Positions 25,801 through 36,507 of a DNA stretch of 64,000 bases are shown piece by piece; positions within the stretch are counted from its first letter, which is position 1, and each line of letters starts with the position of its first letter. The notes below the pieces were generated by a model. It had not been told where the DNA came from, did no database searches, and was given only the letters and a program-made list of their open reading frames with translations. Where the stretch lies: the NCBI RefSeq assembly GCF_900115565.1, contig NZ_FOWW01000010.1, forward strand, positions 62,001 through 126,000. Reading direction: 5' to 3'. The translations under genes were made by a program, and so were the position numbers. The stretch comes from Amycolatopsis arida (lineage in GTDB: Bacteria > Actinomycetota > Actinomycetes > Mycobacteriales > Pseudonocardiaceae).

Positions 25801-28800
25801 GGCGGTGGTCGACAGCACGCACAGCGGCGCGCTGTCGGCGATCATCATCCGCAGCCGGTCGGCCGGGTGGTCAAGGTCCAGCGGCAGGTAGGCCGCGCCG
25901 GTGCGGAGCACCGCGAACAGCGCGACCACCATCTCCACCGACCGCGGCAGCGCCAGCGCCACCACCCGCTCCGGCCCGGCACCGCGGGCCAGCAGCAGTC
26001 GGGCCATCCGGTTGATCCGCGCGTCCAGCTCGGCGTAGGTCAGCCGCCGCGGGCCGAACACCAGCGCCACCGCGTCCGGGGTGCGGGCGGCCTGCTCGGC
26101 CAGCAGGTCCACGACGGTCTCGGTCGGCACGGTCTCGTCCGCGGCGGCCCACTGGTCGGTCAGCGCCCGCCGCTCCGCGGGCAGCAGCAGGTCGAGCGCG
26201 CCGACGCGGGCGCCGGCGTCGGCCGTGAGCCGGTCCAGCACCGTGGTGAACCGGGCGAGCACGTTCGCTGCCCACTCCTCGGCGACCAGGTCGGGGCGGA
26301 AGTCCAGCGCCACCCTGATCGGGGTCGCCGGGGTGACCACCAGCGTCAGCGGGTAGTGCGTGGCGTCGACACTGCCGACATCGGTGATGCCGTGCCGCTC
26401 GGTGAGCGCGGCGAAGCCGTCCTCGTCGGCGAAGTTCTGCAGCACGTACAGCGTGTCGAACAGGGTGCCGTGCCCGCTCTCCCGCTGCAGCTCGCCGAGG
26501 CCGAGGTACTCGGCGTCCATCAGCGCGGCCCGCTCGGCCTGCACCCGGCGCAGCAGGTCGGCGACCGACTCGGCCGGGTCGAGCCGCACCCGCACCGGCA
26601 CCGTGTTGAGGAACATCCCGATCGCGCCGGCGGCCCCCGGCACGTCGGCGGGGCGGCCGGCGACGGTGGCGCCGAACACGACGTCGCCGCGGCCCACGGT
26701 GGCCGACAGCACCAGCGCCCATGCCGTGCTCAGCAGGGCGTTGAGCGTCAGCCCGTGCGCCCTGGCCACCGCGCGCAGCCGCTCACCCAGCTCGGCCGGC
26801 AGCTCGGCGTGTCGCCGCCGAGGGATGACCGGCCGGCCGGGGTCGGCCAGGGCGACCAGCGTCGGCTCGGCCAGCCCGGACAGCGCCCGCCGCCACGCCG
26901 CGCGCGCCGCTTCGACGTCCTGCTCGGCCAGCCAGGCCAGGTAGTCGCGGTACGAGCCGGCCGGCGGCAGCCCGCTCGGATCGCCGGCCGCGTCGTACAA
27001 CGCGAGCAGCTCGGCCAGGAAGATCCCCTGCGACCAGCCGTCCCACAGCACCAGGTGGTGGCTCAGCACCAGCCGGTCGTGCTCGCCGAGCCGGACCAGC
27101 ACCAGCCGGAACAGCGGCGGGTGGTCCAGGTCGAACCGCCGCGCGCGGTCCTCGGCCAGCAGCCGGGCCATCCGGTCCCGCCGCTCGGCCTCGGGCAGCT
27201 CCGACAGGTCCACCTCGCGCACCGGAACCTCCGGCCGCGCGGTGACGAACTGCACCGGCCGGGGCAGGCCCTCGCTGGTGAACCCGGCCCGCAGGCCTGG
27301 GTGCCGGTCCAGCAGCGCGGCGCACGCGGCGCGCAGCCGGTCGAGGTCCAGCCGGTGGGCGAAGTCGACGGTGTCCTGGGCCGTGTAGACGTCCACGCCG
27401 CCGGCGTCGTAGCTGGCGTGGAAGTACAGGCCCTCCTGCAGCGGCGACAGCGGCCAGACGTCCTCCACCGGCGCCGGGCTGGTGCCGGCGATCCGCTCGA
27501 CGTCGGCGTCGGTCAGCCGCACCAGGTCGAGGTCGGCCGCCGCGGGTGGGCCGGGCGGACCGTCCAGCACGACCGCGGTCAGCTCGCGCAGCGCGGCCGT
27601 CCAGTGCTCGGCCAGCGCGGCCACGTCCGCCTCGGCCAGCACCCCGTCCGGCCAGGTCCAGGTGGCGGTCAACTCGGGGCCGGCGGGGGTGTCCGCGCAC
27701 AGCGCGTTGACCTGCAGCACGTACGGCAGGGCGAGGTCGGGGTCCGGGTCGTCGCGCACCGCGGCGGCCTCGGGCGCCGGCGTCCAGTCGACCTCGCGCG
27801 CGGCGTCGAGCCGGCCGAAGTAGTGGAACAACACCTGGGCCTCGGCGGTGCCGGCGAGGATCGGGGCGGTTTGCGGGTTGAGGTGGCGCAGCAGCCCGTA
27901 GCCGATGCCCGCGTCGGGAGCCGCGCGCACCGCCGACCGCACCCGCCGCAGCGTGCCGCGCGGGTCGTCGCCCGGGGCGAGCCGAACCGGGTGGAGGCTG
28001 GTGAACCAGCCGACGGTGCGGGAGAGGTCCACGTCCGGGGTGAGCTGTGCCCTGCCGTGCCGCTCCACGTCCACCAGCAGGTCCCCGTCCTCGGCGGCAC
28101 CGGCGCCGTGGGCGCCGTTGGCGCCGTTGGCACTGCCGGTCCGCCAGCGGGTGACCGCGAGCCGCAGCGCGGCCAGCAGCACCTCGGTGACGTCGGCGCG
28201 GGCGACCGCGGGGACGGCGGTGAGCAGCGGAGCGGTGTCGGTGGTGGGCAGCCGCACGACGTGCTCCCGCGCGTCGGCGGCGGTGCTCTCCCCGGCCTCC
28301 CGGTTGACCCCGGGCACGAGGTCGGCGCCGGGCGCGAGGGTGGCGCTCCAGTGCGGCAGCTCGGCGAGCCGGTGCGGCTCGTGCGCCTGCTCGGTGGCCA
28401 GCCGGGCGAACCGGCGCAGCGAGGTGGGCACCGGATCGAGCACCACCGGCTCGCCGCGGGCAACGGCGGCCCACGCGGCGGCGAGGTCGTCGAACAGGAT
28501 GCGCCAGGACACCCCGTCGACGGCGAGGTGGTGCACGACCAGCAGCAGCCGGCCCGGTTCGGCGCCCCGGTCGAACCAGACGGCGCGCAGCATCGTGCCG
28601 GTGTCGGGGTCGAGCTGCCCGGCCACGGTGCCGGACTCGGCCGCGACCAGGTCCCGCAGCGCCGCGCCGCCCAGCCCGGCGGCGTCGACCCGGCGCAGCA
28701 GGTCGGCGACAGTCACCTCGCCGGCCGGCCGGACGGCCAGCGACCATACCGTGCCGGTGACGCGGGTGAGCCGCAGCCGCAGCGCGTCGTGCCGGTCGAC

Positions 28801-31800
28801 GACCGCCCGGAGCACGGCGGCCAGCCGGTCGAGGTCGGCGCCGGCCGGTGTCCGCACCAGCATTGACAGGGTGAACCGGCCGATCGACCCACCGTCCTCG
28901 CGCAGCTGGTGGACGATCGGCAGCAACGGCACGGTCCCGACGCGGTCGGAATCGTCCCCGTCCGGCCCGGGCCCCGCCGTCGTGGTCTCGCCGCCGGCCA
29001 CCGAGGATCCAGCGAGCACCGAGGCGAGGGCGGCCGGGGTGCGGTGGTCGAACACGTCCCGCGGGCTGATCCGCAACCCGGCCTTGCGGGCCCGGGTGGC
29101 CACCGCGATGGACAGGATGCTGTCCCCGCCGAGCGCGAAGAAGTCCTCGTCCGGGCCGACCCGGTCCAGCCGCAGCACCTCGGCGACGACCGCGCAGAGC
29201 CGCCGCTCCGCCGCGGTGGCCGGCGCCCGCTCCTCGGCCCGCTCCACGGTGGGCTCGGGCAGGGCGTGCGGGTCGAGCTTGCCGGCCGGGGTGCGGGGCA
29301 ACGCGTCGAGCGGCACCACCGCGGCCGGCACCATGGGGTCGGGCAGGGCCGCGGCGAGCGCCGCGCGCAGGTTCTCCGGCCGCGGGTCGGCGCCGGGCTC
29401 GGGCACCACGTAGCCGACCAGGCGGGGCGTGCCACGCTCGTCCGGCCGGGCCAGCACGGCCGCCTCCCGCACCCCGGGTTGCTCGCGCAGCCGAACCTCG
29501 ACCTCGCCCAGCTCGACCCGGTTGCCGCGGATCTTCACCTGGTGGTCGGCGCGGCCCAGGTAGGTGACCAGCCCGGCACCGTCACACCGCACCAGATCGC
29601 CGGTCCGGTACATGACGCTGCCGGCCGGTCCCAGCGGGTCGGCGACGAACCGCTCCGCGGTGAGCCCCGGCCGGCCGGCGTAGCCGCGGGCCAGCTGGAT
29701 GCCGGCGACGTGGAGCTCGCCGGGCTGGCCCGCCGGCACCGGGCGGAGGAACTCGTCCAGGACGTACAGCCGGGTGTTCCACACCGGCGACCCGATCGGC
29801 AGCGGCCCCCCGGCGCGCCCGTCGTACTCCCAGCAGGTGACCTGGACGGCCGTCTCGGTCGGACCGTACACGTTGTACAGCGGCACACCGGTGCGGGCGG
29901 ACCAGCGGGCCGCGAGGTCGGCGGGCAGCGCCTCGCCACCGCTGAACGCCCTGCGCAGCGAGCGCCACCACCCGTCCGGCAGGTCGGCGGCCAGCAGCGC
30001 GGCGTACATCGACGGCACCAGGTCGACGGTGGTCACCCGCTCGCGGCGGACCAGCTCGGCCAGGTAGGCCGGGTCGCGGTGCCCGTCCGGCTCGGCGATC
30101 ACCACGGTGCCGCCGCTGAGCAGGGGGCCGAAGATCTCCTGCAGCGCGGGGTCGAAGCCGGCGGTGTACTGGTGCAGCACGCGCTCGCCTGGGCCGAGCC
30201 CGAACCGGTCCCGCAGCCACGCGAGCTGTGCGGTGATGGCGCGGTGGGTGACCAGGACGCCCTTGGGCCGGCCGGTGGACCCGGACGTGTACATCAGGTA
30301 GGCGGGGTGGTCCGGCCCGGCCGGCGCCCCGTCGGCCGGGCCGGACACCCCGCCCTCAGCATTGACGGAATCCGCGTCCAGGACAAGACGCCCGACCCCT
30401 TCGGCCTCCGGCAACCGAGTGGTCCCGGCCTCCGTGCCGACCACGAGCCGGGCGCCGGAGTCGCGGAGCACGAACCGCACCCGCTCCGCCGGGTGGTCCG
30501 GATCGAGCGGCAGGATCGCCGCGCCGGACTTCAGCACGCCGAGCAGCGCCACCAGCAGCTCGACCGACCGGGGCACGGCGACGGCGACGACGCGCTCCGG
30601 GCCGGCGCCGGCGGCGCGGAGCCGGCCGGCGAGGTCCTCGGCCCGCCGGTCCAGCTCGGCGTAGCTCACCGTGGTGCCGGCGCACACCGCCGCGACGGCG
30701 TCCGGGGCGCGGACGACCTGGCGGGCGAACTCCGCGGGCAGCGTGGTGGCCGGCACCTCGCGCACGTCGCCGGCGACGGGGCCGTGCTCGGCCTCCTGCC
30801 CGAGGTCGAGCGCGCCGACCCGACGGTCGGGATCGGCGGCGAGCGCGTCGAGCACCCGGCGCAGCCGGTTGGCCAGCCACGCGCCGTCCACCCGGCTGGC
30901 GTCGTAGTCCAGGCTCAGCTCGAGCCGCTCGCCGGGCAGCACGGTGAGCGCCAGCGGGTAGTGCACGGCGTCGTCGACGGACTCGCCGACGATCCGCGGC
31001 GCGCCCGGCACGGCCGGCGCACCGGCGGGCAGGTTCTCCACCACGACCAGCGCGTCGAACAGCTCTCGGCCGCCCCCGTCCACCGCGCGCTGGATCTCCG
31101 GAAGGCCCAGGTGCTGGTGGTCCAGCAACCGGCTCTGCGCGTCCTGGAAGTCGGCCAGCAGCTCGGCCACGCGCTGCTCCGGCCGCCAGCGCAGCCGGGC
31201 CGGCACGGTGTTGATCAGCAACCCGACCAGCGACTCCACCCCGGCGACCGGCGCCTGCCGGCCGGAGACCGTGCTGCCGAACACGACGTCACGGGTGCCG
31301 AGCAGCCGACCGAGCAGCAGCCCGAACGCGCCCTGCACGGCGGTGCCGAGGGTCAGCCCCCTGGCGCGCAGCGTGGCGGCCAGCGCGGCGGTGGCCCCGG
31401 CGGGCAGCACCACCCGCTCGCGCCGGCTCCGGGCCGGCCCCTCGGCCGCGGGCAGCAGCGTGGGCCCGGCCAAGCCGGCCAGTGCGGTGCGCCACGCCTC
31501 CCGCGCGGCCGCCGTGTCCCGCCGGGTGAGCCAGGCCAGGTAGCGCCGAGCGGCGGCACCGTTCACCTCGGCGCTGGTCGGCACAGCGCTGGTCGGCACA
31601 GCGCTGGTCGGCACAGCGCTGGTCGGCGCGGCGGCGGTACTGGCCGTGCCGGCGTACTCGGCGAGCAGCTCCCGGCGCAGCAGTGCCATGGACCAGCCAT
31701 CGGCGACGATGTGGTGCAGGGTCAGCACCAGCCGGTGCCGGTCCGGGCCGAGGCGCAGCAGGCTGGCCCGCAGCAGCGGTGGGCGGCCGAGGTCGAAGCC

Positions 31801-34800
31801 GGCCGCGCGGTCCCGCTCCTCCTCCCGCCGGGCCGCGGCGTCGGGCTCGGCCTTCCCGGTGAGGTCGACGTACCGCCAGGGCAGCGCGGCCCGCGCCGGC
31901 ACGAGCTGCACGACCCGCCCGCCGGCGCGCTGGTGGAACCCGGCGCGCAGCAGCGGGTGCCGGTCGAGCAGCGCGTGCAACGCCCCGCGTAGCCGCTCGG
32001 CGTCGACGTCGCCGGCCAGCTCCAGCGACTGCCGCACGACGTAGGTGTCAGCGGCCTCCTCGTCGAGGCGGGCATGGAAGTACAGCCCTTCCTGCAGCGG
32101 AGTCGCCGGGAGCACGTCGGCCAGGCCGGGCACCGCGGCGGTGAGCTCGGTGCGCTCCGCGTCGGTCAGCTCGACCAGCGCGAACGGCTCGGGGGCGGCG
32201 GCGCCGTCCGGCCCGTCCGGCGCCGCCAGCGGCTCGGCCGCGGCGGCCAGCGCGGCGACGGTGCGCAGCCGGAACACCTGGCGCGGGGTGATGGCCAGGC
32301 CGGCCCGCCGGGCGGCGGCGACCAGCCGCACGGCGACGATGCTGTCGCCGCCGAGCTCGAAGAAGCTGTCGTGCACACCCACCGAAGGAAGGCCGAGCAC
32401 GTCGGCGACCAGCCCGGCGAGGGTGTGCTCGGCGGGGGTGCGCGGCGCCGCGTCCCCGGCGAGGCCGGTCCAGTCCGGCGCGGGCAGCGCGGCGGTGTCC
32501 AGCTTGCCGTTCGGGGTGAGCGGCAGCGGGCCGTCGAGCACCACGACCACCGACGGCACCAGGTACTCCGGCAGGGTGGCGGCGGCGTGTGCCCGCGCGG
32601 CCTCCGGCGCGACACCCTCCCCGTCGCCGACGACGTAGGCCACCAGGCGCCGCACGCCACGGTGGTCCTCGCGGGCCAGCACCGCGGCCTGGGCGACCCC
32701 CTCGGCGGCCATCAGCACGCTCTCCACCTCACCCGGCTCGACGCGGTGGCCGCGGATCTTCAGCTGCGCGTCGACCCGGCCGAGGAACTCCAGGTTCCCG
32801 TCCGCGGCCCAGCGCACCCGGTCCCCCGTCCGGTACATCACGCTGCCGGTAGGCCCCAGCGGGTCGGCCACGAACCGCTCCGCGGTCAACCCGGGACGGC
32901 CGCGGTAGCCGCGCGCCAGCCCGCGACCGGCGACGTACAGCTCGCCCTCGACGCCGACCGGCACCGGCCGCAGCGCCGCGTCGAGCACGTAACACCGGGT
33001 GTTCGGGTCCGGCCGGCCGATCGGCACCGGCCCCGGCCGGCCCGGCTCGGCCAGCCACAGCGTGGAGTTCACCGTCGCCTCGGTGAGGCCGTAGGCGACG
33101 ACCACCCGCAGCCGGCGGGACCAGCGGGCGACCAGCTCGGCCGGCACGGCCTCGGTGCCGACGACCAGCACCGCGCCCTCCGGCAGGGTGCACTCCGGTG
33201 GCAGCGCCGCGACCAGCGACGGCGGCAGGATCATGTGCGTGGCGGCGTGCTCGGCGATGTAGCCGGTGAGCGCCGGGCCGGCCACCCTGCGCTCGGTGGG
33301 CACGACGACGACCCTGCCGCCCACGCACAGCGACATCACCAGGTCCCACACGGCGACGTCGAAGCCGACCGAGGCGAACTGCACCACCCGGCTGTCCGGG
33401 CCGACGCCGAGTCGGTCGACGGCGGTGGCGACGAGGCTGCCGACGCCGTCGTGGGTCACCACCACGCCCTTCGGCCGGCCGGTGGACCCGGAGGTGTAGA
33501 TGACGTAGGCGGCGTTGGCGAGGGTGATCGGCACCGCGGGGTCGGTGTCCGGCAGCGCGGCCAGCGCGGCGCGGATGGCCGGGTCGTCGAGCACCACCGG
33601 GCGCACCCCGGCGGTGTCCGGCAGGTCGGACACCGTGTCGGCGTCGGTGAGCACGATCCGGGCGCCGGCGTCGGTGAGCATGAAGCCGAGCCGGTCGTGC
33701 GGGTGGTCGGCGTCGAGCGGGAGGTAGGCCGCGCCCGCCTTCAACACCGCCAGCAGGGCGACGACCAGCTCGGCCGAGCGCGGCAGGGCCACCGCCACGA
33801 CGTCCTCCGTGCCGACGCCGCGATCGGCCAGCAGCCGGGCCAGCCGGTTGGCGGCCGCGTCGAGCTCGGCGTAGGTGAGCCGCTCGCCCTCGCAGACCAC
33901 GGCCACCGCCTCCGGCCGGTGCCGCACCTGCTCGGCGAAGGCCGCGGGCCAGGTCAGCTCGGGGGCCGGCCGGGGCGCGCCACCCAGCTCCTCGACCAGC
34001 CGGGTGCGCTCCCCTTCGCCGAGCAGATCGATAGTCCCGATCGGACGGTCGGGACGACCGGCCATGTCGGCGAGCACGGCCAGCAGTCGCCGCTCGTGCG
34101 CGGCCAGCTCGCCGTCGGTGCACACCGCGGCGTCGGCGTCGAGCTCGATCCGCACGCCACGCGGATCGGTGTAGACGGTCACCATCAGGTCGTCCACCGG
34201 GCCGAGCCACAGGTACCGGACATCGACACCGAGATCGGCGAAGCGCACGTCGTCGTGCCGGGGCAGCACGTTCACCGTCGGCCCGGTCAGCTCCGCGACC
34301 CCACCGGGCGCGCGCAGCCGCCGGGCCAGTTCCTCGCCCCGGTACCGGCCGTGCGCGACGACCGCGCCGACCTCGGTGGCGACCGCGCCGACCACCTGGT
34401 CGGCGGTCCAGAAGGGACGGACCGGGACGCGCAGCGGGACGACGTTGGCGACCATGCCGGGCACGGCACGCGGGGCCGCGGGATCGGATCCAGCACCCGA
34501 TCCGATATCCGATCCGGTATCCGATCCGGCGCTGTCCGGCGACGCCGGGCCACGGGCGCCGACCGGCAGCGCGAGCAGCACGTCGCGGGCGCCGGTGAGC
34601 CGGTGCACGTACGTGGCGACGGCGGAGATCACCAGCCGGGGCAGGTTCGTGCCGGCCCGCCGGGCGGCGGTGCCCAGCCGCTCGGCCGGCAGGGTCACCG
34701 AGCGGCGGCGCAAGGTCCGGGCCGAGGTGCCGGCGGGCGGAACCAGCCGGGCGGGCTCGGGCCGGCCGGCCAGCCGGTCGGCCCAGTACGCGCCGTCCCG

Positions 34801-35385
34801 CTCGTGCCGTTCCGAGGCGCGGTAGGCGACGTCGGCCTCGACCAGGCGCCGGAGGGCCCAGTCCGGTGCGGGTTCGGCCGTGTGGGAGTAGTGGGCGCCG
34901 GCCCTGCGGGCGAGGAGCCGGATGCCGTGTCCGTCGATCACGGCGTGGTGGTAGCGCTGGTACCAGAGCACCCGGTCGGCGGCCACCCGCAGCAGCGCCT
35001 GGGCGAACAGCGGGCCTTCGGTCAGCGGCACCGGCCGGGAGCGCTCGGCGGCCATCCAGTCCTGCGCCGCGGTGTCCGGGTCGGGCTCGTGGCGCAGGTC
35101 GAGCACCGGCACGGGCACCGTGCTCCGGCACGGCACCTGCCGGGGCGCCGCCCCGCCGGTGAACCGGACGTGCAGGCACTCGGCCTCCTCGACCGCCTGG
35201 CGGACGGCGCTCGCCATGCGGTCGAGGTCGACGTCCCCGCGCAGCTCGACGGACAGCGCGATGTTGAACACCGGGTCGTCCGGGTCGAGCCGCTGGGCGT
35301 GCCAGACTCCCTCCTGCGCGCCGGTGAGCGGCAGCGCCAACCTGCCCTGTTCGTCCACACCGGACATCGGCGAGACACCCTCCAT
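19804..35385 (-). CDS. Four-module hydroxamate siderophore NRPS with starter and terminal C domains
   Basis: A single 5193-residue NRPS. Approximate order: C1 1-440 (HHAVIDG near 146), A1 480-950, T1 Ser near 1010, C2 1070-1500 (HHIVADG near 1225), A2 1520-2020, T2 Ser near 2088, E 2130-2590 (HHLAVDG near 2287), C3 2620-3060 (HHLVLWDG near 2778), A3 3080-3600, T3 Ser near 3653, C4 3700-4140 (HHITTDE near 3842), A4 4160-4660, T4 Ser near 4710, C5 4755-5185 (HHLAVDE near 4888). There is no thioesterase. My reading of the nine-residue specificity codes is A1 D-V-W-I-V-G-A-V-N, A2 D-P-Q-D-F-G-V-V-Q, A3 D-M-E-N-L-G-L-I-N (canonical N5-hydroxyornithine) and A4 D-V-F-I-L-G-A-V-N. A1 and A4 probably load the same unit, likely formyl-hydroxyornithine; A2 resembles glutamine codes. 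Order and terminal C recall erythrochelin synthetases (recalled, not checked). ATG 35385 follows GGAAG. It lies 22 bp after the binding-protein gene and is coupled to the MbtH gene. Confidence 0.93.
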   Translation of the reverse strand: MEGVSPMSGVDEQGRLALPLTGAQEGVWHAQRLDPDDPVFNIALSVELRGDVDLDRMASAVRQAVEEAECLHVRFTGGAAPRQVPCRSTVPVPVLDLRHEPDPDTAAQDWMAAERSRPVPLTEGPLFAQALLRVAADRVLWYQRYHHAVIDGHGIRLLARRAGAHYSHTAEPAPDWALRRLVEADVAYRASERHERDGAYWADRLAGRPEPARLVPPAGTSARTLRRRSVTLPAERLGTAARRAGTNLPRLVISAVATYVHRLTGARDVLLALPVGARGPASPDSAGSDTGSDIGSGAGSDPAAPRAVPGMVANVVPLRVPVRPFWTADQVVGAVATEVGAVVAHGRYRGEELARRLRAPGGVAELTGPTVNVLPRHDDVRFADLGVDVRYLWLGPVDDLMVTVYTDPRGVRIELDADAAVCTDGELAAHERRLLAVLADMAGRPDRPIGTIDLLGEGERTRLVEELGGAPRPAPELTWPAAFAEQVRHRPEAVAVVCEGERLTYAELDAAANRLARLLADRGVGTEDVVAVALPRSAELVVALLAVLKAGAAYLPLDADHPHDRLGFMLTDAGARIVLTDADTVSDLPDTAGVRPVVLDDPAIRAALAALPDTDPAVPITLANAAYVIYTSGSTGRPKGVVVTHDGVGSLVATAVDRLGVGPDSRVVQFASVGFDVAVWDLVMSLCVGGRVVVVPTERRVAGPALTGYIAEHAATHMILPPSLVAALPPECTLPEGAVLVVGTEAVPAELVARWSRRLRVVVAYGLTEATVNSTLWLAEPGRPGPVPIGRPDPNTRCYVLDAALRPVPVGVEGELYVAGRGLARGYRGRPGLTAERFVADPLGPTGSVMYRTGDRVRWAADGNLEFLGRVDAQLKIRGHRVEPGEVESVLMAAEGVAQAAVLAREDHRGVRRLVAYVVGDGEGVAPEAARAHAAATLPEYLVPSVVVVLDGPLPLTPNGKLDTAALPAPDWTGLAGDAAPRTPAEHTLAGLVADVLGLPSVGVHDSFFELGGDSIVAVRLVAAARRAGLAITPRQVFRLRTVAALAAAAEPLAAPDGPDGAAAPEPFALVELTDAERTELTAAVPGLADVLPATPLQEGLYFHARLDEEAADTYVVRQSLELAGDVDAERLRGALHALLDRHPLLRAGFHQRAGGRVVQLVPARAALPWRYVDLTGKAEPDAAARREEERDRAAGFDLGRPPLLRASLLRLGPDRHRLVLTLHHIVADGWSMALLRRELLAEYAGTASTAAAPTSAVPTSAVPTSAVPTSAEVNGAAARRYLAWLTRRDTAAAREAWRTALAGLAGPTLLPAAEGPARSRRERVVLPAGATAALAATLRARGLTLGTAVQGAFGLLLGRLLGTRDVVFGSTVSGRQAPVAGVESLVGLLINTVPARLRWRPEQRVAELLADFQDAQSRLLDHQHLGLPEIQRAVDGGGRELFDALVVVENLPAGAPAVPGAPRIVGESVDDAVHYPLALTVLPGERLELSLDYDASRVDGAWLANRLRRVLDALAADPDRRVGALDLGQEAEHGPVAGDVREVPATTLPAEFARQVVRAPDAVAAVCAGTTVSYAELDRRAEDLAGRLRAAGAGPERVVAVAVPRSVELLVALLGVLKSGAAILPLDPDHPAERVRFVLRDSGARLVVGTEAGTTRLPEAEGVGRLVLDADSVNAEGGVSGPADGAPAGPDHPAYLMYTSGSTGRPKGVLVTHRAITAQLAWLRDRFGLGPGERVLHQYTAGFDPALQEIFGPLLSGGTVVIAEPDGHRDPAYLAELVRRERVTTVDLVPSMYAALLAADLPDGWWRSLRRAFSGGEALPADLAARWSARTGVPLYNVYGPTETAVQVTCWEYDGRAGGPLPIGSPVWNTRLYVLDEFLRPVPAGQPGELHVAGIQLARGYAGRPGLTAERFVADPLGPAGSVMYRTGDLVRCDGAGLVTYLGRADHQVKIRGNRVELGEVEVRLREQPGVREAAVLARPDERGTPRLVGYVVPEPGADPRPENLRAALAAALPDPMVPAAVVPLDALPRTPAGKLDPHALPEPTVERAEERAPATAAERRLCAVVAEVLRLDRVGPDEDFFALGGDSILSIAVATRARKAGLRISPRDVFDHRTPAALASVLAGSSVAGGETTTAGPGPDGDDSDRVGTVPLLPIVHQLREDGGSIGRFTLSMLVRTPAGADLDRLAAVLRAVVDRHDALRLRLTRVTGTVWSLAVRPAGEVTVADLLRRVDAAGLGGAALRDLVAAESGTVAGQLDPDTGTMLRAVWFDRGAEPGRLLLVVHHLAVDGVSWRILFDDLAAAWAAVARGEPVVLDPVPTSLRRFARLATEQAHEPHRLAELPHWSATLAPGADLVPGVNREAGESTAADAREHVVRLPTTDTAPLLTAVPAVARADVTEVLLAALRLAVTRWRTGSANGANGAHGAGAAEDGDLLVDVERHGRAQLTPDVDLSRTVGWFTSLHPVRLAPGDDPRGTLRRVRSAVRAAPDAGIGYGLLRHLNPQTAPILAGTAEAQVLFHYFGRLDAAREVDWTPAPEAAAVRDDPDPDLALPYVLQVNALCADTPAGPELTATWTWPDGVLAEADVAALAEHWTAALRELTAVVLDGPPGPPAAADLDLVRLTDADVERIAGTSPAPVEDVWPLSPLQEGLYFHASYDAGGVDVYTAQDTVDFAHRLDLDRLRAACAALLDRHPGLRAGFTSEGLPRPVQFVTARPEVPVREVDLSELPEAERRDRMARLLAEDRARRFDLDHPPLFRLVLVRLGEHDRLVLSHHLVLWDGWSQGIFLAELLALYDAAGDPSGLPPAGSYRDYLAWLAEQDVEAARAAWRRALSGLAEPTLVALADPGRPVIPRRRHAELPAELGERLRAVARAHGLTLNALLSTAWALVLSATVGRGDVVFGATVAGRPADVPGAAGAIGMFLNTVPVRVRLDPAESVADLLRRVQAERAALMDAEYLGLGELQRESGHGTLFDTLYVLQNFADEDGFAALTERHGITDVGSVDATHYPLTLVVTPATPIRVALDFRPDLVAEEWAANVLARFTTVLDRLTADAGARVGALDLLLPAERRALTDQWAAADETVPTETVVDLLAEQAARTPDAVALVFGPRRLTYAELDARINRMARLLLARGAGPERVVALALPRSVEMVVALFAVLRTGAAYLPLDLDHPADRLRMMIADSAPLCVLSTTAVGLVEDAVNLDDPAVRAELAALPGDEITDTERPAFARDLPHRLEFPAYVIYTSGSTGRPKGVVTPYRGLTNMQLNHRDEIFRPAVASAGGRRLRIAHTVSFAFDMSWEELLWLVEGHEVHVCDEQLRRDAEALVAYCAAHRIDVVNVTPTYAQLLIEEGLLDGHVPPLVLLGGEAVPDTLWRRLADTPGTYGYNLYGPTEYTINALGGSTEDSPTPTVGTPIRGTRAYVLDGRLRPVPPGCPGELYLAGVGLARGYAGRPGLTAERFVADPFGPPGSRAYRTGDLVRQRLESDPDAKRLRLGGGGRRAGGNLDFLGRTDDQVKIRGHRVELGEVTAALCRVPGVAHAAVVVDSGAGLAGPGKRLVGYLVCPEERLPAVREELKATLPDYMVPAALVAVDTLPLTVNGKLDVAALPKPVVDAGAGRAPRDADEEALCRLFADVLGVPEVSVDDNFFDLGGHSLLATRLVSRARAALGAELAIRDLFEAPTVADLVARARAAAGPARPPLVPAERPAALPLSHAQRRLWLLQEMDSASAAYNFPLVLRLRGTLDVAAWRAALGDVLARHEALRTVFATSEGVPEQRVVPTGAAEPVVELVEVPAGTDLAEFVRAVAARPFDLAAELPLRVTVARVAPDDHVVVLLLHHITTDEWSDRPFLRDLADAYAARLAGRAPEWTPLPVQYADYALWQQRLLGDPADPASLAARQLGYWRRALAGVPEEIPLPADRSRPARPSFRGGEVELDLDPATCVRLRRLAQDSGASMFMVLHAAVAALLHRVGAGTDIPLGAPIAGRTDAALDELVGFFVNTLVLRTDLSGDPSFAELVARVREIDLAAFSHADVPFEAVVEALSPARSLARNPLFQVMVGYHSRGADPVELPGLRVEDVPFDPGTAKFDLVFSFTETVPTGRVSCRLEYAADLFDAGTVARLGARLTRLVDAVAADPERALRDVDLLADDERRLVLEELTATGREVPEASLPELVARQVAARPGAVAVVDGASSLTYAELDARANRIARLLAARGIGPERVVGIAVPRSADMVATVLGVLRLGAAYLPLDLTHPADRLAYMIEDSAAPIVVGTEAVSGKIPAVPGTTVLALDEPAVAAELSTLDSSASGRGVTDLAQAAYVIYTSGSTGRPKGVVVPHDGIASLVATAEDRMGLTAHAHVLQFASVGFDVAVFELAMALCAGGRLVLIPEEARVAGPALTDFLHEQRITHMILPPSLVSALPSECDLPAGSTILVGTETVPPDLIDRWAERVDLIAAYGLTEATVNSTLWAAEPGWRGPVPIGRPDPNTVCYVLDAALRPVPPGVVGELYVGGRGLARGYLGRPGLTAERFVANPFGPPGGVLYRTGDRARWRRDRPGVLDFLGRVDGQVKIRGFRVELGEIEAALTAHPAVAQAAVVPDRTGDIVRLAGYVVPADTAPVDPAALRDHVAGLVPDYMVPAAVLVLDGPLPLTPNGKLDRRALPAPDWAALAGAARPTTPEQATLARLFGEILQLPEVGVHDDFFALGGHSMAAMRLLGRIRSALGAQLSVRDVFDTPTVAGLATKLAAAGVARPALVAGERPDRVPLAPVQRWPWTRRRFGYDHALVLRWPGEPDAPALAAALSDVVTRHEPLRTLFTERDGAAWQEPGEPPALATVRCASAEEVERRVTELAVEPADPDGCAPLRARLLTGGGVGALVLSAHHLAVDEWSVVPLLRDLRTAYAARRAGEEPRWDPLPVSYVDYTRWAVELLGDPADPESLAGRQLAYWREELRGVPDALALPADRPRPAAPSGRGGLVRFDLDADLHARIDALARSTGTSLFMVLQAAFAALLTARGAGADLPIGTLVAGRSEEVLADLVGCFANVVVLRTDTGGDPAFTELLARVRETDLRALDRADAPFATVATEAGLPHGPRVMVVHHEQADLAELGGEAVFESVPTGVVPAELALSCYEPRGAGAVHCELLYAAELFDAGTARRLAGELRAVLAAAVADPARRVSDITGEITRRM
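24871..24939 (-). other. Atypical 23-codon segment inside adenylation domain 3
   Basis: Between the conserved TGDLVR and NLDFLGR motifs, A1 has 5 residues but A3 has 23, about 18 extra. Seven of 23 codons end in A or T (CAA, GAA, TCA, GAT, CGT, GGT, AGA), unlike the flanking sequence. The DNA carries GTCTCC/GGAGAC (24882 and 24903) and GACGC-TTC-GCGTC (24906-24918) inverted repeats. It looks like an in-frame palindromic insertion. Confidence 0.6.
31571..31630 (-). repeat. Four 15-bp in-frame tandem repeats in the NRPS C2 domain
   Basis: The unit GCGCTGGTCGGCACA occurs at 31571, 31586 and 31601, with a slightly altered fourth copy at 31616-31630. It encodes repeated A-V-P-T-S in a surface loop of the condensation domain just after the active-site region, where length changes would be tolerated. 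Confidence 0.85.
34481..34540 (-). repeat. Degenerate GATCCGATAT-type repeats in the NRPS C1 domain
   Basis: Several overlapping copies of ATCCGAT/ATCCGGT occur in this stretch and encode a Gly-Ser-Asp-rich loop ([15 protein letters not shown]) within the starter C domain. The AT-rich steps stand out from the surrounding GC-rich code. Confidence 0.6.
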
Positions 35386-35407
35386 CGTGCTTCCTGCGCC
35401 CTCCGGC

Positions 35408-36430
35408 TTAGCGTGCCGCGGTCAGCATCGGCACGAGCTGGTCGATGGCGTAGGGGATGGACAGCACCGTGTTGAACGAGATCGCCGCGCCGATGTCCGG
35501 GTCCTGGTAGGGCACGAACAGGTCACGCCCTTCCCGCACCACGTCCAGGCGCTGGTACAGCGGCTCCGCCCGAATCCGCTCGTTGGCCTCGGTGCTCGAG
35601 TTCAGCCACACCAGGCGGTCCACGTCCAGCAGGTCCAGCCGCTCCGCGGAGAACTCCGCCACGTTCTGGCCGGGCCGCACCAGCGCGTCGACCGCGGGCG
35701 GGAAGCGGAACCCGAGCTCGGTCAGGAGGAGGGCCTTCAGATCGGTGCGGGCGAACGCGACATAGGCACCCGGCTCGAAGCTGTCCGCCACCACCGCGGT
35801 CCGCTCGGCGAACTCCGGGTGCTCCGCGCGCACCCGCGCGAACCGCCGCTCAATCTCGGCGATCAACTCGTCCATCCGGGCCCGCTGGCCCAGTGCCCTC
35901 CCGATCGGCCTGGCCATGTCCTGCCAGGGTGCGGCGTAGTCGTCGTGGCCCTTGGGTTGGGCCACCACCGGGGCCAGCTGGCTCAGCGTGTCGTACTGCT
36001 CCTTCTTCATCCCCGAGTACTGCGCGATGATCAGATCCGGCTCCAACGCCGCGATCCGCTCCACATTGAACTCATCACGCTCCCCCACCACCTCCGGCGG
36101 AGCATCCCCCCACACATCCTTCGTCCACGGCCACTTCCCGAACGGCCGCTCCTTGAACCAGTCCACCGCCCCCACCGGCCGCACCCCCAACGCCAGCACC
36201 GCGTCCTGATCCGACAACCCCAGCGTCACCACCCGCGTCGGCTCCGCCTCGATCGTCGTCACCCCGTACTTGTGCTCCACCGTCACCGGAAAGGTGTCGG
36301 TCGCGGGGGTCTTCGGCTCGTCCTGCGCGGTCGGCTCGACCGAGCCGCCGCAGCCGGCGAGCACCAGTGCCAGCACGAGGCCGAGCAGCGCGACCAGTGG
36401 TCGCATGAGGGTTCGGGGGTTCGGGGACAT
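35408..36430 (-). CDS. Ferric-siderophore-binding lipoprotein (FecB/FhuD family)
   Basis: A 340-residue exported lipoprotein. The signal sequence runs from [19 protein letters not shown] with lipobox LAGC, so it is lipid-anchored at Cys about 27. The mature part has the bilobal periplasmic-binding pattern: [28 protein letters not shown], then [22 protein letters not shown], a long linking helix and [11 protein letters not shown]. It should deliver the ferric complex to the FecCDE-type importer. ATG 36430 is chosen as it directly precedes the signal peptide. It lies 77 bp after the monooxygenase stop (a 7-bp hairpin sits at 36472-36488) and 22 bp before the NRPS, so all belong to one iron-regulated unit. 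Confidence 0.93.
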   Translation of the reverse strand: MSPNPRTLMRPLVALLGLVLALVLAGCGGSVEPTAQDEPKTPATDTFPVTVEHKYGVTTIEAEPTRVVTLGLSDQDAVLALGVRPVGAVDWFKERPFGKWPWTKDVWGDAPPEVVGERDEFNVERIAALEPDLIIAQYSGMKKEQYDTLSQLAPVVAQPKGHDDYAAPWQDMARPIGRALGQRARMDELIAEIERRFARVRAEHPEFAERTAVVADSFEPGAYVAFARTDLKALLLTELGFRFPPAVDALVRPGQNVAEFSAERLDLLDVDRLVWLNSSTEANERIRAEPLYQRLDVVREGRDLFVPYQDPDIGAAISFNTVLSIPYAIDQLVPMLTAAR

Positions 36431-36507
36431 GGAACGTGACCTTTCGGGGGATGTGCACTGTCGACAACGGTCGGCGGCGGTGCCGCCGGCGCTTCCTTCC
36501 ACCGCCG

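Noticed and set aside
22147-28866. Very long plus-strand open frames opposite the NRPS (about 926 and 1309 codons), and others at 28909-31992 and 32074-35475
   Set aside because: They are antisense to a well-supported NRPS and rich in Arg, Gly, His, Pro and Gln with no domains. High GC content suppresses stop codons, so they are shadows.
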